This document shows, piece after piece, positions 1-10,100 of a DNA stretch of 64,000 bases (positions within the stretch are counted from its first letter, which is position 1; every line of letters starts with the position of its first letter). Below the pieces are notes generated by a model, which was not told the DNA's origin, did no database searches, and saw nothing but the letters and a program-made list of their open reading frames with translations. The stretch comes from Maribacter huludaoensis. GTDB taxonomy: Bacteria > Bacteroidota > Bacteroidia > Flavobacteriales > Flavobacteriaceae. The translations under genes were made by a program, and so were the position numbers. The DNA is taken from positions 167,770 to 231,769 of the forward strand of contig NZ_JARKMS010000005.1 of assembly GCF_029350945.1 (NCBI RefSeq), in the 5' to 3' direction.

Positions 1-804
1 TATTGGTGCTACATTTGATGAGGCTGGCTGAACACCTTCCTTGTAATGTAAAATTGCCTTAGCTATGGCATCTCCCATTTCATTCTGGCCTTTTGTAGAA
101 TTTAAATAGGCACCTTCATCTTTATTGGTCAAAAATCCTGTTTCAACCAGAACACTTGGCATAAAAGTTTGATGCAATACTATAAAGCCTGCCTGTTTTA
201 CCTTTCTGTCCGTTCTTTTAAGTTTCTTGGAGAAATTTTCTTGAATCATTGAAGCCAATGCAACACTTTGATCTAAAAATTCTTCTTGCATTATGGTTAG
301 CCCTATAACGGATTCAGGTGAATTAATGTCATAATCGGCATATCTGTTCTCATAATTATCCTCTAAGTAGATTACCGAGTTTTCTTTCTTGGCAATTTCA
401 AAATTTTGTTTGTTGGCATGTAGACCTAATACAAAAGTACCAGCACCATGGGCATCTGAGGTATGAGAATCACAATGCACAGATACAAAAAGGTCCGCAT
501 TGGCTTTATTTGCAACTTCACCCCTTACATATAAATCTATAAAAGTATCGTCCTTTCGTGTGTAAATAACTTTTATATCCTTGTTCTTTGAAAGAATTTC
601 ACCCACTTTTAAAACAATGTTCAAGGCTATTTTTTTCTCTAGATAGCCATTACCTAAATTACCGGGGTCGTGCCCACCATGTCCTGCATCAAGAACAACT
701 ATAAATGGATCATCTGATTGAATTTCTTCGCCAGGACCCTTAAAAGACAGAAGTAATAACGCTGTGGTTAAAACTAAAGAAATGCTAAAGAGTTTAATTT
801 TCAT
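1..804 (-). CDS. N-acetylmuramoyl-L-alanine amidase (Amidase_3), 3' end cut by window
   Basis: Secreted zinc amidase that cuts the bond between MurNAc and the stem peptide in peptidoglycan, usually at cell separation. The ATG is at 802-804 and the frame is open to the window edge, showing 268 residues without a stop. Residues 1-22 form a signal peptide. The Amidase_3 zinc ligands are visible: His42 in DAGHGG, Glu56 in the YLEKK stretch, His111 in SVHCD, and the late LVETGFL motif with the catalytic Glu. It is transcribed divergently from the LptD-like gene, across a 143-bp spacer. The C-terminal part, which in relatives may carry extra binding domains, lies outside the window. Confidence 0.9.
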   Translation of the reverse strand, partial: MKIKLFSISLVLTTALLLLSFKGPGEEIQSDDPFIVVLDAGHGGHDPGNLGNGYLEKKIALNIVLKVGEILSKNKDIKVIYTRKDDTFIDLYVRGEVANKANADLFVSVHCDSHTSDAHGAGTFVLGLHANKQNFEIAKKENSVIYLEDNYENRYADYDINSPESVIGLTIMQEEFLDQSVALASMIQENFSKKLKRTDRKVKQAGFIVLHQTFMPSVLVETGFLTNKDEGAYLNSTKGQNEMGDAIAKAILHYKEGVQPASSNVAPI

Positions 805-880
805 AAGTATTAGGGATTTTATCGCCCTTATAATGGTTAAATTTATTGTAAGACCCTACATACAGATTAAAAAATATATG

Positions 881-888
881 TAAGTTTG
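881..888 (+). promoter_or_regulatory. Predicted -7 box upstream of the LptD-like gene
   Basis: TAAGTTTG matches the Bacteroidetes -7 consensus TAnnTTTG. No good -33 TTG lies 17-20 bases upstream. Transcription would begin near 895, which favours the TTG start at 948 over the TTG at 909. Confidence 0.35.
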
Positions 889-947
889 ACATCTCAAATA
901 ACGGCTCATTGGACCGCCAAACCTTTACAAAAATAGGATATATAGCC

Positions 948-3668
948 TTGCAATCAAACAAACAATACTTACTTTTCCTATTCATGGTTGTTGTCTGTGG
1001 TTTTTTTGCCATCGGTCAAGAAGGAAAAATCACTCCGCTCAATATTAAAGCTGAAAGAGATACAATAATAGCGCCATTATTTCCGCCAAGCGCTATAAAA
1101 GACTCTATAGCAAACGATTCCCTAGCTGCAGATTCATTGAACCGAAAGCCCCCTTTACTATTGGACAAGATAACGTACAAAGCCAAAGATTACGTAAAAT
1201 TAAGTCAAAAAGAAAATAAGATATACCTCTATAACGAAGCAGAAATCTACTATCAAGATACAGAATTAAAGGCCGGTATCATTATAATGGATTATATAAA
1301 AAACGAAGTCTATGCCGGTAGAATGGTAGATTCTTTGGGCAATTATACGCAATTACCTTATTTTAAACAGGGGGAAAACATTGTAATACCAGATTCTATT
1401 CGATTTAATTTCGATACACAAAAAGCATTGATCTGGAATTCCCGAACGGAACAACAGGCAGCTGCCGGTGCCTTGGGCAGTGATGCAATGAAGGTTTATG
1501 CAGAAATTACCAAAAAAGAAAATGACTCGGTTTATTTTTTAAGCGAAGGAAAACTTACCACATCAACGGATACTATAAATCCAGATTATTATATAAGGGT
1601 CAGAAAGGCAAAATTTGTACCTAAGAAAAAAGTAATTGCCGGTTTCAGCAATTTATATATTGCAGATGTACCTACGCCTATTGCCATGCCGTTTGCTTAT
1701 TTTCCACTTTCTCAGGGCAGATCGGCAGGGGTGTTGATGCCTTCGTTCGGTAATGACCCCAATACAGGTTATTTCCTTCAGGATATGGGATACTATGTTC
1801 CGTTGGGCGACTATGCAGATATAACCCTATCCGGAGATTTTTATACCAATGGCAGTTATGCCTTTAGAACAGCATCTATTTATACCAAACGATATAAATA
1901 CAGGGGTAATGTCAACTTAAGGTTCGAGAACCAGGTAACCAGTCAAAAAGGATTTAGTGATTATAGCCTATCCAGAAATTACAACATTCAATTTTCGCAT
2001 TCGCAGGATACAAAATCCAGTCCCAATTCAAGATTCTCGGCATCTGTAAACCTGGGTAGTAGTGAATATTATAGAAATTCCCTGCAACAACGAAATTTAC
2101 CTAACACGCAAAACAACACTTTATCATCATCCATATCATATTCTAAAACGTTCCCCAATTACCCATCGGTGAACATGAGTTTAACCGCTACCCATTCCCA
2201 GCTTACCTCGGCAACGGCAACAGAGTCGGACACAGACAATATAACCATGACCTTACCCACCTTTCAGGCAAGTGTAGAGCGTATATATCCCTTTGTAAAA
2301 CGAGATGGAATAAAAAAAGGGATTATAGACAACATCAACTTTCAATATAACGTAAACGCACAGAACAGGTTGACCACGAACGACGAAGATTTTTTGACCA
2401 CAAAAATGTTCGATAATGCCCGTGCAGGAGTAAGCCATAGTATACCGGTAGCCACAAATTTTAAAGTAGCAAAATTTTTTAGTGTAAGTATGGGCGGAAG
2501 TTATGAAGATGTTTGGGCACTGGAAACCTATAACAGAAGTTATGACAATGAACTGGAAGAAGTTGTCATTGATACCGTAAGTGGTTTTGACAGGTACAAC
2601 ACCTATAATTTTAGCGCCAGTGTAGGTACTACTCTGTACGGAACGTTTAATTTTGGAGAAGACAAAAAGATTCAAGCGATCAGGCACACCATGAGACCAT
2701 CTTTAAGCTATGGTTACGCCCCTTCTTTTGAACAGTTTTATGATGAGTATTTAATAGGAGATGATGTTGAAGTTCAATATAGCCGTTTTCAAGGTACACT
2801 GAACGGTGCACCGTCCTTAGGAAAATCTAATAATTTAAGCTTTTCTTTGGCCAACACACTAGAAGCAAAGGTTAGGGACAAAGATTCCACTAAGGTTGAA
2901 CCTAAAAAAATATCCCTATTAAGCAATTTCAATATTTCAAGTGGATATAATTTTGAATCGGATTCATTAAAACTGAATCCGCTTAGTATAAACGGAGGTA
3001 CCAATATACTTGACAACAAAATGTCCATTAACTTTTCTGCAGGGCTTGACCCCTATGCCATTGACAACAATGGAAGAAGAATTGATACTTGGAATATCGA
3101 TAACGGCGGAAGCTTGTTTAGACTTACAAGGGCAAATGCGAATATATCATACGCCATAAGCAGCGAAATGTTCGGCAAAAAAGACGATAAAAATAGGGAC
3201 GAAGAAGAAGAGTTAGACCCTTTCGATTATGTGGCACAAAGTGGTGGTAGAGAGGACGACCTATTTGGTAGGGCAGATGACTTTAACGCTAATCCCGTAA
3301 GAAGAGACGAAAAAGATGCAGATGTAGAAAACCCCATTTTTGGAACAAAAATTCCTTGGAACTTTAGATTGGCATACTCGGCCAACTATAGCAATTCTGC
3401 AAGACAAAGTGAATTTAGCAGTCATTCACTTATGTTCTCCGGAGATATTGAATTAGCACCAAGATGGTCTGTTGGCGGCTCATCCGGTTACGATTTTAAA
3501 AACCAAGGTTTTACCCTTACCCAACTTCGTTTTCAAAGAGATCTGAAAAGTTTTACCATGCGCTTTAATTGGACGCCTTTTGGAACCTATAAAAGATGGT
3601 ATTTCTTTATAGGTATAGATTCATCTATACTTAAAGATCTTAAGTGGGAAAACCGAAGTCAAAACTAA
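948..3668 (+). CDS. lptD: LptD-like LPS-assembly outer membrane protein
   Basis: Outer-membrane beta-barrel protein that would insert lipopolysaccharide into the outer leaflet together with LptE. About 906 residues, normal for the Bacteroidetes family. A signal peptide with a VVVCGFFAIGQ core is followed by an OstA-like periplasmic domain (about residues 40-200, including ITYKAKDYVKLSQKENKIYL) and then a long barrel rich in alternating aromatic strands, ending ...WYFFIGIDSSILKDLKWE. No ATG precedes the signal peptide: TTG at 948 gives a complete one, TTG at 909 is an alternative, and ATG at 984 would shorten it. An acidic low-complexity stretch (KKDDKNRDEEEELDP) lies near residue 750. ridA follows after 17 bases. 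Confidence 0.82.
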   Translation: MQSNKQYLLFLFMVVVCGFFAIGQEGKITPLNIKAERDTIIAPLFPPSAIKDSIANDSLAADSLNRKPPLLLDKITYKAKDYVKLSQKENKIYLYNEAEIYYQDTELKAGIIIMDYIKNEVYAGRMVDSLGNYTQLPYFKQGENIVIPDSIRFNFDTQKALIWNSRTEQQAAAGALGSDAMKVYAEITKKENDSVYFLSEGKLTTSTDTINPDYYIRVRKAKFVPKKKVIAGFSNLYIADVPTPIAMPFAYFPLSQGRSAGVLMPSFGNDPNTGYFLQDMGYYVPLGDYADITLSGDFYTNGSYAFRTASIYTKRYKYRGNVNLRFENQVTSQKGFSDYSLSRNYNIQFSHSQDTKSSPNSRFSASVNLGSSEYYRNSLQQRNLPNTQNNTLSSSISYSKTFPNYPSVNMSLTATHSQLTSATATESDTDNITMTLPTFQASVERIYPFVKRDGIKKGIIDNINFQYNVNAQNRLTTNDEDFLTTKMFDNARAGVSHSIPVATNFKVAKFFSVSMGGSYEDVWALETYNRSYDNELEEVVIDTVSGFDRYNTYNFSASVGTTLYGTFNFGEDKKIQAIRHTMRPSLSYGYAPSFEQFYDEYLIGDDVEVQYSRFQGTLNGAPSLGKSNNLSFSLANTLEAKVRDKDSTKVEPKKISLLSNFNISSGYNFESDSLKLNPLSINGGTNILDNKMSINFSAGLDPYAIDNNGRRIDTWNIDNGGSLFRLTRANANISYAISSEMFGKKDDKNRDEEEELDPFDYVAQSGGREDDLFGRADDFNANPVRRDEKDADVENPIFGTKIPWNFRLAYSANYSNSARQSEFSSHSLMFSGDIELAPRWSVGGSSGYDFKNQGFTLTQLRFQRDLKSFTMRFNWTPFGTYKRWYFFIGIDSSILKDLKWENRSQN

Positions 3669-3685
3669 CTCTAAATTTAGCTAGA

Positions 3686-4066
3686 ATGAAGAAAATAATA
3701 AATACCGAAAACGCTCCAGCTCCTATTGGACCTTACAATCAGGCAACATTAAGTAACGGAACATTATATATATCAGGACAGATACCCTTAGACCCCAAAA
3801 CAGGAGAATTGGTTTCTGGAGATATTAAGCTTGAAACAAAACAATCTATGGAAAATTTAAAGGCCATTTTAACCGAAGCTGAAATGACCTTTGAAAATGT
3901 TGTTAAGTCCTCGATCTTCCTTAGTGACATGAATCAATTTACGGAAGTTAACGAGGTATATGCTTCTTACTTTAATGCTGATACCGCACCAGCAAGAGAA
4001 ACCTTAGAAGTTGCAAACTTACCTAAGTTTGTAAATGTTGAAATTTCTATGATTGCCGTAAAATAA
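3686..4066 (+). CDS. ridA: RidA family enamine/imine deaminase
   Basis: Small cytosolic trimeric enzyme that hydrolyses reactive 2-aminoacrylate and related imines formed by PLP enzymes. 126 residues, the usual family length. Visible signatures are APAPIGPYNQA near the N-terminus, LYISGQIPLDPKTGEL, the substrate-carboxylate arginine in APARETLEVANLP, and VEISMIA at the C-terminus. An in-frame extension back to 3644 exists, but ATG at 3686 gives the canonical MKKIINTENAPAP start. It sits 17 bases after the LptD-like gene, so is probably cotranscribed, and ends 4 bases before the convergent kinase gene. Confidence 0.93.
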   Translation: MKKIINTENAPAPIGPYNQATLSNGTLYISGQIPLDPKTGELVSGDIKLETKQSMENLKAILTEAEMTFENVVKSSIFLSDMNQFTEVNEVYASYFNADTAPARETLEVANLPKFVNVEISMIAVK

Positions 4067-4070
4067 TGGT

Positions 4071-4922
4071 TTACATATTCGCTTTATGAAATTCCACAAG
4101 ACCTTCTATAGGTTTTTGTCGAATTACACCCACTATTAAATCGTTTCTTAAAAGTACGGAAGTCAATTCTTCTCTTAAGTAATACGCAACACTTCCTACA
4201 AAATTAATAGGCACTTTTGTAGCAAGCTCAAACTGCATTACATAATTATTTATGAATTGCTGAAAGCCTTTATCTATAACTCCTTTAGAATACGGGTGAT
4301 CTTTATTTTCGATCAAGAAACGGGCAAAGGTTGCCAAATACGTATTTGGATTGGGCTGCTTATACAAATTTTCCTTTATAACATCTGGATCCAAATCATG
4401 TTGTTTCGCAAATTTATGTGCCAAATCTGCCGGCATTTTATGAAAATAGTAGTCACGTATCAACTTACGCCCAAAAAAGTTTCCACTTCCGTCATCCATA
4501 GGTATGTAACCCAATGAGGTCACTTTTTGAAATAATTGGTTACCATCATAGTAACTACAATTAGAACCTGTACCTAAAATACAGACAATACCTTGATGGC
4601 CAACTTTAGTCGTTGCAAAAATAGCCGCATACGTATCTTCTTTTACATCTGCTTTTGCATTAGGAAAAAAGTCTTTAAAAATAGCTTTTAAGAAAGACTT
4701 CATACGATCGGTTCCACAACCTGCACCGTAAAAATAAAGATGGGTTACCTTTTCTCTATTTTTAGAGATTTCAAAATTATTCGCTAAACGATCTTCAATA
4801 ACATCTTTTGTCAATACTTCCGGACTTAAGCCTAAAGTTTGTGTTAAAAAAAGTTGTTCGCCATTTTCGTCCAATGCAATCCAATCAGACTTAGTTGCAC
4901 CACTATCTACTATTAAAATCAT
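4071..4922 (-). CDS. N-acetylglucosamine kinase-like, BadF/BadG ATPase fold
   Basis: ASKHA-fold sugar kinase that probably phosphorylates a free amino sugar such as GlcNAc in the cytoplasm. 283 residues. The phosphate-1 loop VDSGATKSDW starts at residue 4, the phosphate-2 region VCILGTGSNCSYYDG is near residue 117, and SLGYIPMDDGSGNFFG follows. The Bacteroidetes family is usually labelled GlcNAc kinase; substrate is inferred. It lies downstream of pfkA-gap but behind a strong terminator, so it is either expressed by read-through or from its own promoter. GlcNAc released by the NagZ-like enzyme at 43522 would be a natural substrate. Confidence 0.78.
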   Translation of the reverse strand: MILIVDSGATKSDWIALDENGEQLFLTQTLGLSPEVLTKDVIEDRLANNFEISKNREKVTHLYFYGAGCGTDRMKSFLKAIFKDFFPNAKADVKEDTYAAIFATTKVGHQGIVCILGTGSNCSYYDGNQLFQKVTSLGYIPMDDGSGNFFGRKLIRDYYFHKMPADLAHKFAKQHDLDPDVIKENLYKQPNPNTYLATFARFLIENKDHPYSKGVIDKGFQQFINNYVMQFELATKVPINFVGSVAYYLREELTSVLLRNDLIVGVIRQKPIEGLVEFHKANM

Positions 4923-4936
4923 ATACCGAATGTCTT

Positions 4937-4983
4937 TAAAAAATAATCCTGAAAATAAGGAAAAACCGCCTCATTTTCAGGAT
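4937..4983 (-). terminator. Intrinsic terminator after gap
   Basis: An 11-bp perfect inverted repeat (4946-4956 with 4973-4983), extended by inner AGG/CCT pairs, is followed in the minus direction by an ATTATTTTTT tract. It lies between gap and the kinase gene and should end or attenuate the pfkA-gap transcript. Confidence 0.7.
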
Positions 4984-5009
4984 ATATCTATGTTATACTA
5001 AAATGAAGG

Positions 5010-6029
<1,020 letters not shown>

Positions 6030-6035
6030 TTAATA

Positions 6036-7022
6036 TTATGTAGTCATTATTTCCGAAACTCGTATAAGCTCCTTATCAATTTTTGTATGCCCTTTAATCG
6101 CCTTATTGATAGGCGTTAATGTTAATTTATTGTCTTGAATACCCACCATTAAATTGGTCTTGCCTTCCAATAATGCCTCTACGGCCTTGACCCCCATTCT
6201 ACTGGCTAGAACACGGTCATAACAAGAAGGTGCACCACCACGCTGCATATGCCCTAATACGGAGACACGAACATCATATATAGGTAAGTGTTCTTCAACA
6301 TATTCCTTTAGTTCAAAAACGTTTTTACCAGACTTATCTCCCTCCGCAACAATTACGATACTTGACGACTTACCAGATTCCTTACTTCTTTTTAAAGACT
6401 CCAGCAACCTGTCCAATCCTAAGTTTTCTTCCGGAATCAAAATTTCCTCAGCTCCTGCACCAACGCCAGCGTTAAGGGCAATATGCCCAACATCCCTACC
6501 CATTACCTCTACGAAGAACAGTCTGTTATGAGAACTTGCCGTATCCCTAATTTTATCGATACACTCTACAACAGTATTCAATGCCGTATCAAAACCTAAC
6601 GTAAACGTGGTACCGAAAATATCATTATCAATAGTACCGGGAATACCGATTACCGGAAAATTATATTCCCTGTTGAAAATCATGGCACCTGTAAAGCTAC
6701 CATCACCACCAATAACCACAAACGCGTCAATACCCGCCTTAACAAGCTGATCATGAGCTGTTTTACGACCTTCCGGAGTCCTGAAATCATCGCAACGGGC
6801 AGATTTCAAAATGGTTCCTCCCTTATTAATAATGTTATTTACGCTACGTGCGTCCATGGGTTTAAAATCCCCCTCTATCATACCTTGGTACCCTCTATAG
6901 ACCGCAACGCAATCTACCTTCATGTAGGCACACGTACGAACAACTGATCTTATGGCGGCGTTCATACCTGGTGAATCACCTCCTGAAGTCAGTACTGCTA
7001 TTTTTTTTATTTCTGAAGACAT
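6036..7022 (-). CDS. pfkA: ATP-dependent 6-phosphofructokinase
   Basis: Cytosolic enzyme that phosphorylates fructose-6-phosphate to fructose-1,6-bisphosphate, the committed step of glycolysis. 328 residues, a usual bacterial PfkA size. Visible are the ATP loop TSGGDSPGMNAAIR, the GGDGSFTGA motif, the catalytic GTIDNDIFGTTFTLGFDTA segment and the substrate-binding VLGHMQRGGAPS. Gly in GGDGS position is the ATP-dependent form rather than the PPi form (GGDDT). First gene of a pfkA-gap operon with a predicted promoter about 140 bases upstream. Confidence 0.97.
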   Translation of the reverse strand: MSSEIKKIAVLTSGGDSPGMNAAIRSVVRTCAYMKVDCVAVYRGYQGMIEGDFKPMDARSVNNIINKGGTILKSARCDDFRTPEGRKTAHDQLVKAGIDAFVVIGGDGSFTGAMIFNREYNFPVIGIPGTIDNDIFGTTFTLGFDTALNTVVECIDKIRDTASSHNRLFFVEVMGRDVGHIALNAGVGAGAEEILIPEENLGLDRLLESLKRSKESGKSSSIVIVAEGDKSGKNVFELKEYVEEHLPIYDVRVSVLGHMQRGGAPSCYDRVLASRMGVKAVEALLEGKTNLMVGIQDNKLTLTPINKAIKGHTKIDKELIRVSEIMTT

Positions 7023-7162
7023 GGAAAAATTTAAGCCAACGAAATTAAGAAATCTAAGTCTAAATAGGAATAAAACTCAGTCGCATTTTAAGAAAAAATC
7101 AACGAAAAGGATTTCGCTTTAACATATTCATAATCAAATTATTAAAATTTGTTATTTATTTA

Positions 7163-7193
7163 CAAAAGTAGAAGAATTCGATTATCATTTCAA
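7163..7193 (-). promoter_or_regulatory. Predicted pfkA-gap promoter (TTG-N20-TACTTTTG)
   Basis: On the minus strand a -33 TTG (7191-7193) is followed after 20 bases by TACTTTTG (7163-7170), matching the Bacteroidetes consensus. It overlaps the end of the TamB-like gene and would give a leader of about 135 bases before pfkA. Confidence 0.45.
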
Positions 7194-10100
7194 TGATTTG
7201 GGCTTATCGTAAAAACGAATAAGACTATCGTTGCCCATTACGGAAGATGGTGTTTCAATTATCTTTACAGGTTCTTCCTCCACTTTTGGCTTAGTAGCTA
7301 AAATTTTCTGAAAAAGTTCCCTAAAATTATTAAAATCTACCTCATAAGAAATACCGGCACCCTGTGTAGAACCTTGTTGATCGGATAAGTAGGCCTGTAT
7401 TTCACTTTGTCTACTAAAAAAATTGGCGCTTAGGGTACCCTCTTCGTTCAGCAATACCTGAATTTCAAAATCGCCGGCAACCAAAGTTTCACTAGATGCA
7501 CCAACCGGCACCCCTACTTTACCGTTAAACAATATTCTATCTGATATCTGCGTAGATACCGTTACCCCTATTCTATCATCTGTTTCTATATCTGCCGATC
7601 GATCCAATATACCTTGTTCATAAGATAGACCAAGATTAAACTTATCATTACCCCCACTTAATATGGAATTTAAAATACTTGATGCGCTTTGGACCAAATT
7701 ACCTGTTATTGCCTGTTGGTTAATACCACTTTGGGAGTTTACAAAAGTTCCCTGTGCCAAAAGAAATATTGCATTTTTTTCTTCTACCGTGGGATCTTGA
7801 AGACGATATTCAAGTTCTGATTTTACTATAGAATTTGTACCTGGAAAATCAATACCAAAATCAATATCCGGTTTTTGTAGTTGCCCCGTAAGGCTTATAA
7901 TTACATCAGTAGGGATCCTTCTTGTAAATCCGGCATCATCAAGCAAAGGGGCCGGGTTTGCATTTAACGAATACACCGCTTCCATATCCAAAATTGCCTC
8001 TAAAGGTTTTTGATCCCAGTTAATAGTACCACCAGGCTCTACTGTAAATTTCTTATCTATGATACCACCAAACTTATAATTGAATTCACCCGTTACAACT
8101 ACATAATCACCATACATCTCAAATTTACCATTAGTGTTGATCTGTATTAAAATAATACCTACACCAGTACCTTTTAAGGAACTACCTGTTTTGGTATCGG
8201 TTACAATTTCAACTTCGGCATCGGGCGTTACATCAAGGTTAAATTCTAGTTCAAGACCCTGATAGTCTTTTAGTTGCCGCTGGTTTTCAATTCTTAACTT
8301 ATCTTTCTTTTCCAAAAAATTTATGAAAGAATAATCTCCTACACTTACCACGTCACTTAAAGGTATTTTAAGTGATGTGCCCTTTGCCGTAGATCCATCG
8401 ACCGTAATGTTCAACGCCGTAGTTGGACCATAAATACGCCCCGTTCCATTCAAATAACCAGTACCATAATACAATTCTCCCTCTTTAAACTCCGTATTAA
8501 GTATTAAGAATTTATCATTTTTGGTATCTACATTAAGATCTAAGACCCAATCCTTAAAAAAACTATGGGTAATAGTACCGTCTAAATTTGCGCGAGTGCC
8601 TTTAGCTACGTCCTGCAACGCTATATTTTCAAAATCAAATGTTTGATTTTCCAGCACTACCCTTGAACGTGGAGCAAAACCATAATCAACATTTAAATAA
8701 GGCACGGCAATACCGGCATTATCCAAAGTCAATAAACCATTAAAATTAGGGTTATCTACATTACCATTTATTTTTACCCTACCGTCAATATTACCCCTAA
8801 TATTATCAATAACACCTTCTCCTAAGGGGCTAAAGGGCTCTAACCCAAAATCATTAAAATTAGCGATTAAGTTTGCTTTTGGTATTTCTCCCTTATTTTC
8901 AATACTACCTACGACACTAAATTTTTCTACGCTATTATCCGATAGCTGAGAATTTACCTGAAACTCCGTTAAGTCTTTATTTCCGATAATATTAATTGCC
9001 AGATCACCTAGCGGAATATTATTAATACCAAATTGATCAATATTTAAACTAGATGAAGGTAAATAGATTCCGTCCTTTTGTAAAACATTCAACGTACCAT
9101 TGACTTCACCTTGTAATTTTAAGCTATCTATAACAGGCGTGATCTTATCCAAGGATACAATTTTAAATTGCAGCTGTAAATCTTTATAAGTAGAATCTGC
9201 CAATTGTCCCTTTAAACGAATCTGCTCTTTTTCTTCATTGTTCATTACAATTTCCTGAATCATAATGCTATCCAGTGACCTATTTAATATGACTTTGTTC
9301 TTGGTATCCCCATCTTTGTTCAATACCCATTTGTTGCCTTTAAAATTGACATCTGAAGTTTTAAGACCTATTACAGATTTATTATCCTTATTAAACGTAT
9401 GATAAAAGTTTAGATTATAGGAATCATTAAACTCACTACCCCCCTTAAACTCTGACCTAAAGAACAAAGTATCCTTTAAGGTGGTATTGATCAGGTTAAA
9501 ATCTTTAAAATTGTAATAAGGCGTATCTAATTCACCGACCGAGACAAATGTATTGAACAGTGGATTCTTATTATCTATCCTTACCTCAATACTATCTGCA
9601 GCCGTACCAAAGGCCTCTATACTTGGTGATGCAAAATTGAGCTTAAAATCACCTTCATCCGCAACTATATTTCCCTTTATAAAAGTGTTGGGATCAAAAC
9701 GAACTTCAGGAAAGAATACGTCAACAATTTTGTTATATATTTTAAAATTAAAAGAAAGATTCTGGCCGTTGGATATTTGAAAAGGCCTATAATTAGTATA
9801 AATACTTCCCAAAGAATTCTGCACAAGTCTACCCAATTCCCGCACCTTAAAATTCCCTTTCATAAACCCTGTAATTATATCAGGAGAATTTATATTTATG
9901 GTGCGCTCGCGATCTTCGCCAAAGTTTGATGTTACCGCGAAATCTTCAAAATAATAGGTATCGTTGACATTTTGATAACTTGTTTGGGTAAAATTTATAT
10001 CACCAACAATATTATCTAAGGTAGTACCCGTAATATCCATACTTACATTACCCTTGAACACCGAAACACTATCATTGATAAAGTTTAACTTTTTTAAATC

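Noticed and set aside
2253-2687. Long antisense frame inside the LptD-like gene
   Set aside because: It lies opposite a clear beta-barrel coding frame, has no family resemblance and no promoter; it is a by-product of codon usage.
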